Shown here: piece by piece, positions 10,408 to 18,599 of the stretch
How the letters are laid out: every line of letters begins with the position of its first letter
How positions within the stretch are numbered: the first letter of the stretch is position 1
From: an uncultured Collinsella sp.
GTDB taxonomy: Bacteria; Actinomycetota; Coriobacteriia; Coriobacteriales; Coriobacteriaceae
Direction: 5' to 3'
DNA: 53,060 bases
Assembly (NCBI GenBank): GCA_900539035.1
Contig: UQAU01000013.1
Location: 1 to 53,060 of the forward strand
Translations under genes and position numbers: made by a program
The notes under the pieces: generated by a model
Seen by the model: only the letters and a program-made list of their open reading frames with translations
Told to the model about the DNA's origin: nothing
Database searches by the model: none

Positions 10408-11703
10408 ATGCTCGCCTTTTTACAAACCAACACACCCATCGTGATCTTCAACCAGATTGTCGTCACGCTGCTCACGGTCTGCTTTCTGTACCAGGTGGTC
10501 TTCTTTGTCATTGGCGCTCTTCGTGGTGAGGTCGCGCCTCCCAAGGCCAAAAAACTCCATCGCTATGCCTTTTTTATCGCGGCGCATAATGAGGAGGCCG
10601 TGATCGCCAACCTCGTTCGCTCCATCAAGGACCAGGATTATCCATCCGAGCTCATCGAGGTTTTCGTGGTCGCCGATGCCTGCACCGACAACACGGCGCA
10701 GCTCGCGCGCGAGGCCGGTGCCATTGTTTACGAGCGCAATGACCTGGCCCGCAAGGGCAAGAGCTGGGTCATGGACTTTGGCTTCGACCGCATTCTCAAC
10801 GAGTATCCCGACACGTTTGAGGGCTACTTTATCTTCGATGCCGATAACGTTATCTCCCGCGATTACGTTTCCAAGATGAATGATGCCTTTGACCAGGGCT
10901 TTCATGTGGTCACGAGCTATCGCAATTCCAAGAACTTCGGCAGCTCGTGGATTTCGGCTGCTAATGCCACGTGGTATCTACGCGAGGCGCGCTTCCTCAA
11001 CAACGCGCGTAATATCTGCAAGACGTCCTGCGCTGTTTCGGGTTCGGGTTACCTTATCTCGTCAAGCGTTATCGAGGGCATGCACGGTTGGCAGTTCCAC
11101 ACGCTGACCGAGGACATTCAGTTCACTACGTTCTGCGCTATTCACGGTATTCGCATTGGCTATGCGCCGGCGGAGTTCTTTGACGAGCAACCCGTGACGT
11201 TCAAGGCATCCTGGAAGCAGCGTATGCGCTGGACCAAGGGCTTTTACCAGGTGTTCTTTACCTACGGTAAGCATCTGGTCAAGTCGACGTTCCGCTATCA
11301 TCGCTTTGCCGCCTACGACATGTTCATGACGATCGCCCCGGGTATGCTGCTATCGCTGATCTCGATGCTCGCTAATGCGACGTTCTTGATTGTGGGTGGC
11401 CTTTCGCATGGTTTCTTGGCTACCGAAGTCGAGATGCAGGCGTGCGCCGCTTCGCTCATTATGACCTTCGCCATGATGTATCAGACCTTCTTTATCCTGG
11501 CGCTGCTCACGACTATCTTTGAGTACAAGCACATTCACTGCGCGCAAAAGTGGCGTCTGGTGACTAACCTGTTTACCTTCCCGATCTTTATGTTCAGCTA
11601 TATCCCCATCACGGTGGCCGCGCTGTTCCTGAAGGTCGACTGGGTGCCGACGCAGCACGCCGTCAACGTTACCCTTGACGAGGTCATGCAAGGCGCCAAA
11701 TAA
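10408..11703 (+). CDS. Membrane family 2 glycosyltransferase
   Basis: 431 aa. One N-terminal transmembrane helix is followed by a GT-A catalytic domain with FFIAAHNEEAVI, the metal-binding FDADN motif, the acceptor-region TEDIQFT and the processive-type QRMRW, then three to four C-terminal helices. This layout fits N-acetylglucosaminyltransferase or cellulose synthase-like enzymes that build or export a surface polysaccharide. The start is ATG 10408, after TGGGAG; an upstream in-frame TTG has no ribosome site. No other polysaccharide genes lie next to it, so the product is unknown. Confidence 0.85.
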   Translation: MLAFLQTNTPIVIFNQIVVTLLTVCFLYQVVFFVIGALRGEVAPPKAKKLHRYAFFIAAHNEEAVIANLVRSIKDQDYPSELIEVFVVADACTDNTAQLAREAGAIVYERNDLARKGKSWVMDFGFDRILNEYPDTFEGYFIFDADNVISRDYVSKMNDAFDQGFHVVTSYRNSKNFGSSWISAANATWYLREARFLNNARNICKTSCAVSGSGYLISSSVIEGMHGWQFHTLTEDIQFTTFCAIHGIRIGYAPAEFFDEQPVTFKASWKQRMRWTKGFYQVFFTYGKHLVKSTFRYHRFAAYDMFMTIAPGMLLSLISMLANATFLIVGGLSHGFLATEVEMQACAASLIMTFAMMYQTFFILALLTTIFEYKHIHCAQKWRLVTNLFTFPIFMFSYIPITVAALFLKVDWVPTQHAVNVTLDEVMQGAK

Positions 11704-11712
11704 CCACCACCA

Positions 11713-11755
11713 AAACCACCGCAAAGGGGACAGGCACCTTTGTGGTGGTTTTTGC
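11713..11755. repeat. Palindromic intergenic repeat/terminator, second copy
   Basis: A 15-bp stem (AAACCACCGCAAAGG with CCTTTGTGGTGGTTT) followed by TTTTGC. It is nearly identical in its arms to the element at 4073-4110 and carries GGGGACAG where that copy has TGTCC on the opposite side of the loop. It probably terminates the glycosyltransferase transcript. Confidence 0.75.
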
Positions 11756-11784
11756 TTTTGCGATGCAGCTCGAGGAGGAGTCCG

Positions 11785-12207
11785 ATGGTCTATATCCCGT
11801 TTTGGATTTGCATCTTTGCCGGCGTGGCAATTGATGCCCGAGAGCGACGGTTTCCCAATGGGCTTGCCGGCGCATGTGCCGTGGCGGCGTTGGCGGGCGT
11901 TTGGCTCGACAGGGGCGTTAACACTGCACTTGATCATGCCGGTCTTGCGGTCATCGTCTACCTTGCCCTTGTGCTTACTGAGTCGCTCTGGCGGCGCCTT
12001 CGTCAAGCCCCGGGGATTGGCATGGGGGACGCCAAAGCACTCTTCGCGCTTTGCACGCTCGACCCTATGGGCGGCATCGTGGCATTTGCCGTTTCGCTCC
12101 TGGTCTTGGCCCTCTCCTGCCTCTTCACAAAATCACGCTCCCTGCCATTGCTCCCGTTTTTGGTGCCGATTTTTGCCATAATCGAGGTCGTGGGCTGCAC
12201 TTTGTAA
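11785..12207 (+). CDS. A24-type prepilin peptidase (leader peptidase domain only)
   Basis: 140 aa polytopic membrane protein with about five hydrophobic segments. The two catalytic aspartates of type IV prepilin peptidases are visible in AIDARERRFPN and GIGMGDAKAL (the GxGD motif). There is no N-terminal methyltransferase domain, so it resembles the short TadV/CpaA form. The ATG follows GAGGAGGAG. No pilin, ATPase or secretin genes are nearby, so its substrate lies outside the window. Confidence 0.8.
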   Translation: MVYIPFWICIFAGVAIDARERRFPNGLAGACAVAALAGVWLDRGVNTALDHAGLAVIVYLALVLTESLWRRLRQAPGIGMGDAKALFALCTLDPMGGIVAFAVSLLVLALSCLFTKSRSLPLLPFLVPIFAIIEVVGCTL

Positions 12208-12238
12208 CCGATTGCGCATCCTTCTTAAGGAGCATGCC

Positions 12239-13486
12239 ATGGCAACTAATCAAGAAACGGCCGTCATTAAGGCGCGCATGGACCGTATTCCCTCGGCGTT
12301 GTCGCCCGAACTGGTCGAGCGCATTGTCGCCGATCGTGCTTCGGGCTATGTCAACCCGTATCGTTGCAACGACGATCAGGTCATTCGTCGTATTGATCGC
12401 GCCGCCGACAAAGGTACGCTTATGCGTCCGGCGTTTATGCGCGATACCGAAAAGATACTTCATCTTCCGGCGTACACCCGTTATGCAGGCAAAACGCAGG
12501 TCTTTAGCTTCCGTAGCAATGACGATCTGTCACGCCGCGGTTTGCACGTGCAGCTTGTCTCCCGCATTGCGCGCGATATCGGTCGCGCCCTGGGGCTCAA
12601 TTGCGATTTGATCGAGGCGATTGGCCTGGGTCATGACTTGGGACACACGCCTTTCGGCCATGCCGGCGAGCGCTTCCTCAACGATATCTATCATGAGCGC
12701 ACGGGGCGTTATTTTTTCCATAACGTGCAGTCGGTCCGCGTGCTCGACGCACTGTACGGCCGCAACGTGTCGCTCCAGACGCTCGACGGCGTGCTATGCC
12801 ATAACGGCGAGTACGAGCAGCGTGTGTTTGAGCTCTCGGACATGAGCTCCTTTGACCAGTTTGACCAGACGGTTGAGGATTGCATTGCCACGGTCTATAG
12901 CGCAATTGGGCATCTGCGTCCCATGACGCTCGAAGGCTGTGTGGTCCGCATCTCGGATATCCTTGCCTACGTCGGTCGTGACCGTCAGGATGCGATCGCG
13001 GCGGGCCTGCTGTCACCCGACGCTTTTGATGATGGCCGGGGCGGTGCCTACAACAGCTGGATCCTTACGCACGCTTCCATCGATATCGTTGAGCACAGCT
13101 ATGGTAAGCCGCGCATCGAGATGAGCGAGGACCTGTTTGAGGAAATCCGCCGAGCCAAGCGCGAGAACTACGAGAAGATCTATAGCAAGGGCGGTATCGA
13201 AGGCGATTCCGAGGTGGAGCTGCGCGAGGCCTTCGAAAAGCTCTACGACCGTTGCCTGCGGGATCTAAACAGTGGTGACGAGTCCTCTTACATCTTTAAG
13301 CACCATATTTCGCGCATTGAGCAGCAACTTTCCTACTACGATCGCACCTATGCCTGGCAGGACGACAAGGATCAAGCCGTGGTGGATTATATCGCGAGCA
13401 TGACGGACGGTTATTTCTGCGAACTGACGAGCAAGCTGTTCCCGGGTCTAAAGTTTCCGCATCGTACCTATATTAACGAACGGTAG
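12239..13486 (+). CDS. dgt: dGTPase-family HD-domain phosphohydrolase
   Basis: 415 aa. The HD metal site is clear in GLGHDLGHTPFGHAGE, with an upstream YTRYAGKTQVF arm and FHNVQSVRVL and LDGVLCHNGEYE further on, as in dNTP triphosphohydrolases that cleave dGTP to deoxyguanosine and triphosphate. ATG 12239 is chosen because AAGGAG precedes it by six bases. It follows the prepilin peptidase gene by 31 bases and may share its transcript. Substrate breadth cannot be read from the sequence. Confidence 0.88.
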   Translation: MATNQETAVIKARMDRIPSALSPELVERIVADRASGYVNPYRCNDDQVIRRIDRAADKGTLMRPAFMRDTEKILHLPAYTRYAGKTQVFSFRSNDDLSRRGLHVQLVSRIARDIGRALGLNCDLIEAIGLGHDLGHTPFGHAGERFLNDIYHERTGRYFFHNVQSVRVLDALYGRNVSLQTLDGVLCHNGEYEQRVFELSDMSSFDQFDQTVEDCIATVYSAIGHLRPMTLEGCVVRISDILAYVGRDRQDAIAAGLLSPDAFDDGRGGAYNSWILTHASIDIVEHSYGKPRIEMSEDLFEEIRRAKRENYEKIYSKGGIEGDSEVELREAFEKLYDRCLRDLNSGDESSYIFKHHISRIEQQLSYYDRTYAWQDDKDQAVVDYIASMTDGYFCELTSKLFPGLKFPHRTYINER

Positions 13487-13547
13487 TTCGTATCCTTTCG
13501 GTATACTGGTTAGTTGAAAACGTTTTTGATTGATGCACGGGATGGCT

Positions 13548-14897
13548 ATGGACGACCTTTTTTCTGCCTCGACGCGCGAGCGTTCCTTTAAAAATGCGCC
13601 GCTCGCGGTGCGCATGCGACCCAATTCGCTCGACGAGTACGTGGGCCAGCAAAAGGCCGTCGGTAAGGGCTCATGGTTGCGTGCCGCGATCGAGCACGAC
13701 GTGCTTTCGAGCGTGATTCTGTACGGGCCTGCCGGTACGGGCAAGACGACGCTGGCCCACATTATCGCCAACCATACCAAGAGCGAGTTTGTCGAGGTCA
13801 GCGCCGTCACGGGTACCGTGAAGGACCTGCGTCGCGTGATTGATGAGGCCAAGACGCGCCTGAATACGTACGACCGCCGCACCATTCTATTCATCGATGA
13901 GATTCACCGCTTCTCTAAGTCGCAGCAGGATGCCCTGCTGCATGCAGTTGAGAACCGTACCGTCATTATGATTGGCGCTACGACTGAGAACCCGTACTTC
14001 GAGGTCAACTCGGCACTGCTCTCACGTGGTCGCGTCGTGGAGCTTGAGCATCTGAAGGATGAGGATATCGCCACGCTTATTGAACGTGCGCTTGAGGCGC
14101 CGCAGGGCTTGAACGGTAAGTTCTCGGCCGATGAGGATACGGTCAAGACCATCTGCACGCTGGCAGCGGGTGACGCTCGCTCGGCGCTCACGACGCTCGA
14201 GCTTGCGAGCGAGATTGCCGTCACGCGTCCCGATACCGAGGGAACGCCAGCGCCCGCGGCGGGGGAGCGCTATCCCATCACCGTGGATGACGTAAAGATC
14301 GCCAACCCGCGTCGCGGCTTTACGTATGACAAAAACGGCGACATGCACTACGACATCATCAGTGCGTTCATCAAGTCCATGCGCGGTAGCGACCCCGATG
14401 CCACGATCTATTGGCTCGCGCGCATGATCGATGCTGGGGAGGATCCTAAGTTTATCGCTCGCCGCATTATGATTCACGCTTCTGAGGATGTTGGCAACGC
14501 CGACCCGCAGGCGCTTTTGGTGGCGCATGCCGCGTTTAAGTCTGCCGAGGTCATTGGCTATCCCGAGTGCCGCATTAACCTGGCTCAGGCTGCGCTCTAT
14601 GTGTGCTTGGCGCCAAAATCCAACGCGTGTGAGGCTTCGATCGATGCGGCGCTGGCCGATATCCATTCTAGTGGGCTTCGCGAGGTGCCGAGTTATCTGC
14701 GCGATCGCCATCGCCCGGGCAGCGATGAATACGGTGTGTATAAGTATCCACATGATTATCCCGAAGGCTGGGTCGATCAGCGCTATTTGCCCGAGGGGCT
14801 GGAGCGCGGCGCGTTCTGGCAGCCTGCCGGCCGCGGCTGGGAAGAGTGGCGCGTAGAGCAAAGCGAACGCGACCGTAGCGGTAACGCGCCCAAGTAG
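13548..14897 (+). CDS. rarA: Replication-associated recombination protein RarA (MgsA)
   Basis: 449 aa AAA+ ATPase that acts at stalled replication forks. Visible are the N-terminal RPNSLDEYVGQ, Walker A YGPAGTGKTT, Walker B ILFIDEIHRF, sensor 1 IGATTENPYF, the AGDARSALTTLE lid and the C-terminal tetramerisation domain with SMRGSDPDATIYWLARM and YPECRINLAQA. ATG 13548 (MDDLFSAS) is taken as the start by family resemblance; ATG 13533 and 13542 are in frame just upstream and none has a strong ribosome site. A TATACT box at 13502-13507 could be its -10 element. Confidence 0.93.
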   Translation: MDDLFSASTRERSFKNAPLAVRMRPNSLDEYVGQQKAVGKGSWLRAAIEHDVLSSVILYGPAGTGKTTLAHIIANHTKSEFVEVSAVTGTVKDLRRVIDEAKTRLNTYDRRTILFIDEIHRFSKSQQDALLHAVENRTVIMIGATTENPYFEVNSALLSRGRVVELEHLKDEDIATLIERALEAPQGLNGKFSADEDTVKTICTLAAGDARSALTTLELASEIAVTRPDTEGTPAPAAGERYPITVDDVKIANPRRGFTYDKNGDMHYDIISAFIKSMRGSDPDATIYWLARMIDAGEDPKFIARRIMIHASEDVGNADPQALLVAHAAFKSAEVIGYPECRINLAQAALYVCLAPKSNACEASIDAALADIHSSGLREVPSYLRDRHRPGSDEYGVYKYPHDYPEGWVDQRYLPEGLERGAFWQPAGRGWEEWRVEQSERDRSGNAPK

Positions 14898-14992
14898 GTC
14901 CTTGGCACCTCGCACATTCCCTTTGGGTATCTTCCCCCTTCTTTGGGGTACCATGAAAGGCGTCTGTATTTCGATTCCTTCGGGAGGCTTGT

Positions 14993-15583
14993 ATGAGTCC
15001 CATTCAAATCGCCCTGCTGGTGCTTGCCATTGCCGGCGCGTGGGCTATTGTTGAGCTCGCGCTTACCCTGCGCAAGACCCGCAACGTTGTCGACTCGCTC
15101 GATAAGACCGTGAACGACCTCAATAACACCATCGCCGAGGCGCAGCCGGTGGTGGCAAAACTCGACGGCGCTGTCGACGAGCTTACGCCGGCACTTGCCC
15201 AGATGGAGCCGCTGCTTAAGTCGAGTAAGACGGCAGTTGATGCCCTTACCTCCAACCTCGTAGAAGTCGAGGCGGTCGTCCGCGATATTTCCGAGGTCAC
15301 CGGCAGTATGGCCGAGGCCAGCAATGCCGTGTCGAGTGTGACCGACTCCGCTGCCGGTGCCGTGCAGAAACTCTTTAACAAGGTGAAGACTCCCGCGGCC
15401 GACGCCGAGCGCAAGCTTTCCGCTGCCGAAGAAGCCGAGCAGCCGATCGAGCGTGTCCTGATTGGTGAAGCCGGGGACGATGTCGCTGCTGGTGACAATG
15501 ATGCACAGAAGCCTGCTGCTAAAGCAGCCCAGTATTACACCTACACGTCCGCCGAGACCACCGAGGAGTCCTGCGATGAGTAG
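14993..15583 (+). CDS. DUF948-like membrane-anchored coiled-coil protein
   Basis: 196 aa. One N-terminal transmembrane helix (about 4-24) is followed by a long helical segment with regular hydrophobic spacing (about 30-125, rich in VDxL, VVxK and VEAVV repeats), then an Ala/Glu-rich acidic tail. This is the shape of DUF948 proteins, whose function is not established. The last codons overlap the RsbW-like gene, so it belongs to the sigma operon. A role in tying the sigma switch to the membrane is a guess from context only. Confidence 0.65.
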   Translation: MSPIQIALLVLAIAGAWAIVELALTLRKTRNVVDSLDKTVNDLNNTIAEAQPVVAKLDGAVDELTPALAQMEPLLKSSKTAVDALTSNLVEVEAVVRDISEVTGSMAEASNAVSSVTDSAAGAVQKLFNKVKTPAADAERKLSAAEEAEQPIERVLIGEAGDDVAAGDNDAQKPAAKAAQYYTYTSAETTEESCDE

Positions 15584-15953
15584 CGAAGCAACTTGCCCCA
15601 TTACGCTGACCGTTGCCGGCGACCCGCGTCTGGCGCGCCTTGTGCGCATGACGGCGGCAAATGTCGGTGCGCTCTGCTCCATGTCCGTCGATCGCATCGA
15701 GGACATTCGTATGGCTGCCGAGGAAGCATTTATTTTCGGCTGCACGGCTGTTGATTCCGATGACATCTCAATCAAATTCGATGTCGACGAATCTCACGTT
15801 GGCATGACCTTTAACTTTGGCGACCAGGCCACCGTCGACGAGGATGATCAGGCCGCTGTGTATGCCGAGCTCATTTTGGCGAGCGTGTGCGATTCCTACG
15901 AAAAGACTGCGGCGCCCCTGACGCTTTCCCTCGACCTCAAGGCGGATATCTAA
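15576..15953 (+). CDS. RsbW-like anti-sigma factor / serine kinase (HATPase)
   Basis: 125 aa, the size of the RsbW/SpoIIAB kinase fold. IEDIRMAAEEAFIFGC matches the N-box helix of GHKL ATPases in that family. The start ATG overlaps the preceding gene and follows GAGGAG. The sigma gene starts one base after its stop codon, so anti-sigma and sigma are probably co-translated. The glycine-rich ATP-lid motifs are weak, so ATP binding should not be assumed. No RsbV-like antagonist is encoded next to it. Confidence 0.75.
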   Translation: MSSEATCPITLTVAGDPRLARLVRMTAANVGALCSMSVDRIEDIRMAAEEAFIFGCTAVDSDDISIKFDVDESHVGMTFNFGDQATVDEDDQAAVYAELILASVCDSYEKTAAPLTLSLDLKADI

Positions 15954-15954
15954 T

Positions 15955-16746
15955 ATGACCGAACGTTCCCGGAGCGGTAAGACCGCTTGGGACAAGGAGA
16001 AAACCCGCGAGCTGTTTCGTCGCTATAAAGAGACCGGTGACCCGGACGCACGCGAGCAGCTCGTCATGTCCCACATGAACCTGGTAAGGTTTCTTGCCAA
16101 CAAATTTAAGAACCGCGGCGAGCCGCTCGATGACCTTATGCAGGTTGGCTATTTGGGCCTGCTCAAGGCTATCGACCGCTTTGACCCTGAGCGCGGACTC
16201 GAGTTCACCACGTTTGCCACGCCTACCATCTTGGGCGAGATCAAGCGTCACTTCCGCGACAAGGGCTGGAGCGTGCGCGTGCCCCGTCGCTTGCAGGAGC
16301 TCTCGGCCAAGGTCAACCAGGCTACCGATAAGCTCACCAACGAGCTACAGCGCTCGCCCAAGGTTGAGGAGATCGCTGAGTATCTAGATGTGACTGTCGA
16401 TGAGGTCCTCGAGGCTATGGAATCTTCTTCGGCTTATACCTCGGTGCCCATCGAGGCTCCTGGTGCGTCCGATTCCGACGATGCCCCCTCGATTCTCGAC
16501 CGTTACGCCGACGACGACAACGAGCTCGACTTTACCGATGACCGCCTAGTGATCGAGGAAGCCATCCGTGATTTCTCGCCGCGCGAGCGCGAGGTGATCG
16601 AGTTGCGCTTTGTGAAGGGTATGACCCAGATCGAGATCGCCAAGAAGCTGGGTATTTCTCAGGTGCAGGTTTCGCGTCTGCTGCGCCGTACGCTTAAGAA
16701 GATTCAGGACAAGATCGACCCCGACGGAGTGATGATTCGTTCATGA
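15955..16746 (+). CDS. SigB/SigF/SigG-family RNA polymerase sigma factor
   Basis: 263 aa group 3 sigma-70 factor. Region 2 is visible as MNLVRFLANKF, DDLMQVGYLGLLKAIDRFDP and FTTFATPTILGEIKRHFRD; region 3 as VPRRLQELSAKV; region 4 as SPREREVIELRFVKGMTQIEIAKKLGISQVQVSRLL, split here only by reading order. It closely resembles stress and sporulation sigmas of Gram-positives. Its partner is the RsbW-like protein encoded directly upstream. The stop overlaps the next start (ATGA). Confidence 0.92.
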   Translation: MTERSRSGKTAWDKEKTRELFRRYKETGDPDAREQLVMSHMNLVRFLANKFKNRGEPLDDLMQVGYLGLLKAIDRFDPERGLEFTTFATPTILGEIKRHFRDKGWSVRVPRRLQELSAKVNQATDKLTNELQRSPKVEEIAEYLDVTVDEVLEAMESSSAYTSVPIEAPGASDSDDAPSILDRYADDDNELDFTDDRLVIEEAIRDFSPREREVIELRFVKGMTQIEIAKKLGISQVQVSRLLRRTLKKIQDKIDPDGVMIRS

Positions 16747-18155
16747 GTGAGCACCCCCAACAAACCGATCGCGTGCTGCGCGATACCCGCATTCTGACGC
16801 TGCGCATTTGGGCTGTTGTCGGCTGCATTGTTATTGCTGCTGTCATCTTTAACCTTATGGGCATCCTGGCACCGGTTATTGAGTTTCTTGCCGTCGGCTC
16901 CATCATTGCTTTTGTGATGTCCCCGATCACCAACTGGCTCGAACACCATGGCGTGAATCGCGGCATCGGTTCGCTTATCGCGCTTATTGTTGTTGTTGCC
17001 GTGCTCGTCGGTGTCGTTTGCATCTTGTCGCCGATTCTCTTTGGTCAGATCATGGAAGTCCTGAGCCGCCTGCCCGAGCAGCTTCGTGTTGCGGGTGGCG
17101 ATCTCAACGAGATGATCTCGCATGCCAAGACGCTCAACAACACGCCGCTCAAGGAGTATTTGGACGATAATCTTTCGTCCCTGGTTGCCGTGGCATCGAA
17201 GTATGTGTCTCAGATCGCTGCTGAGCTTGGTCGCGGTGTGTTCCCGCTCATCACCAATACGGCCTCGCAGTTGTTCGTGATCTTCCTTGGTCTGGTGCTT
17301 GCCTACTGGATGGCCTGCGACTACCCTCGCATGCACCACGAGATTTGCACCATCATCGGTCAGGAGAAGGAGTCCTCGTACCGCTTTATGGTCGCCATCC
17401 TTTCTCGCTCTGTCGGCGGCTACATGCGCGGTATGGTCGTGACGTCCATCTGCGGTGGTTTCCTCGCCTTTATCGGTTTTATGATTATCGGTCATCCGTA
17501 TGCGGCGCTCATGGCTATCTTTACCGGCATCATGCATTTGGTTCCGGTCGTCGGTCCCTGGGTGAGCGCAGCAATCGCCACGGTACTCGGCTTCATGTTC
17601 AGTCCCATGTTGGCGTTATGGACGCTCATCGTGACGATGGTCGCGCAAAATGTCACCGATAACGTGATTTCGCCTAAGGTTATGCAGAGCTCGGTGCAGG
17701 TGCATCCCATCATGAGCCTCACGGCGCTCGTTATTGGCTCGGCACTCATGGGCCCCATCGGCATGATTATTGCCATCCCACTGTGCGCGGCCCTTAAGGG
17801 TATCTTCGTGTACTACTTTGAGAATGAGACCGGCCGCCAGCTTGTGGCCTATGACGGCGCCGTGTTTAAGGGCACACCGTACCGCGATGCCGATGGCAAC
17901 CCGGTCGCCGCCTACGACGCGCTTGGAGACGACACCTTCATCTACGAGTCCGAGCTCATCGGCAACGAGACCGCGCCCGAGGCTAAGGCCATGCCCAAGC
18001 CCGAGCTCGATAATCCCTGGATCAAGCTCTCGGGTCTTCAGCCCGATGCCACGGGTTTCTTTAAGAATCCCTTCGCCAAGGACGATGACTCCAACACGGA
18101 TGAAGACACCAAAACCGGCATCGACGGCTCCATGGACGATTCGGATTCTAATTAG
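16743..18155 (+). CDS. AI-2E family transporter (PerM/UPF0118)
   Basis: 470 aa polytopic membrane protein with about eight transmembrane segments. Family motifs include an N-terminal pair of helices with FLAVGSIIAFVMSPI, a central soluble stretch (about 95-150), and the C-terminal core GIMHLVPVVGPWVSA and QNVTDNVISPKVM. Members are linked to autoinducer-2 export or to sodium-proton exchange, so the name does not fix the substrate. A long acidic C-terminal tail (about 100 residues, Asp-rich at the end) is unusual. It overlaps the sigma gene by four bases and is probably the last gene of that operon. Confidence 0.88.
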   Translation: MSEHPQQTDRVLRDTRILTLRIWAVVGCIVIAAVIFNLMGILAPVIEFLAVGSIIAFVMSPITNWLEHHGVNRGIGSLIALIVVVAVLVGVVCILSPILFGQIMEVLSRLPEQLRVAGGDLNEMISHAKTLNNTPLKEYLDDNLSSLVAVASKYVSQIAAELGRGVFPLITNTASQLFVIFLGLVLAYWMACDYPRMHHEICTIIGQEKESSYRFMVAILSRSVGGYMRGMVVTSICGGFLAFIGFMIIGHPYAALMAIFTGIMHLVPVVGPWVSAAIATVLGFMFSPMLALWTLIVTMVAQNVTDNVISPKVMQSSVQVHPIMSLTALVIGSALMGPIGMIIAIPLCAALKGIFVYYFENETGRQLVAYDGAVFKGTPYRDADGNPVAAYDALGDDTFIYESELIGNETAPEAKAMPKPELDNPWIKLSGLQPDATGFFKNPFAKDDDSNTDEDTKTGIDGSMDDSDSN

Positions 18156-18161
18156 GTCCTA

Positions 18162-18401
18162 TTAACGTTTCTTGAAGTTGTAAATGACAAGAAATGCGAG
18201 CAAAGCGATTGATAAGGGGCCGGCTACATAGAAAAAGAGAACGTCAATTGCGCGTATAGCGTAATAAGCCTTATCGCCGGACATTGCTGCATACAATACG
18301 TAGCCAAATGCTGGTTGGTTTGCGTACCAGCAGGAGAAGGCCAAGAGCGCTAAAAGTGCTACTACCAGAAGTGCATTCAGGACAAATCGTTTGCTTTTCA
18401 T
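18162..18401 (-). CDS. Small two-helix membrane protein, unknown
   Basis: 79 aa with transmembrane segments at about 6-25 and 52-74 separated by a short Tyr/Ala-rich loop, ending YNFKKR. I do not recognise a family. ATG 18401 follows AAAGGAG at six bases, which supports translation and rejects the longer in-frame start. It is convergent with the AI-2E transporter gene with only six bases between them and is more A+T-rich than its surroundings. It could be a recent acquisition or a lineage-specific gene. Confidence 0.6.
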   Translation of the reverse strand: MKSKRFVLNALLVVALLALLAFSCWYANQPAFGYVLYAAMSGDKAYYAIRAIDVLFFYVAGPLSIALLAFLVIYNFKKR

Positions 18402-18497
18402 CGATCGCTCCTTTCGAGTAGCTCTTATATGTAATTCTACAGCAGTCATTTGTTTTTCAAAGACTTTGGCTGTCCTAAATAACATGCACTTTCGCTG

Positions 18498-18527
18498 GAG
18501 GGTCGCTGTTTGGCGGCCCTCTTTTTT
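18498..18527 (+). terminator. Hairpin with T run upstream of alaS
   Basis: A nine-base stem (GAGGGTCGC with GCGGCCCTC, one G-U pair) is followed by six Ts. It overlaps the -35 box of the probable alaS promoter, so it would stop transcripts entering from the left and insulate alaS. Confidence 0.65.
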
Positions 18528-18553
18528 GCACAGGCGCGGCGGGATGGTAATAT
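18526..18553 (+). promoter_or_regulatory. Probable alaS promoter
   Basis: TTGCAC (18526-18531), a 16-base spacer and TAATAT (18548-18553), with TGG just before it forming an extended -10. The start codon lies about 47 bases downstream. I see no T-box or other leader structure. Confidence 0.55.
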
Positions 18554-18599
18554 CGTTACGTTTGAACTGTTTCGATGTGAAACCGAGGAGATTCCCTCT

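Noticed and set aside
18481..18599. T-box leader before alaS
   Set aside because: Only one short terminator hairpin is present, upstream of the promoter, with no T-box core or stem I elements.
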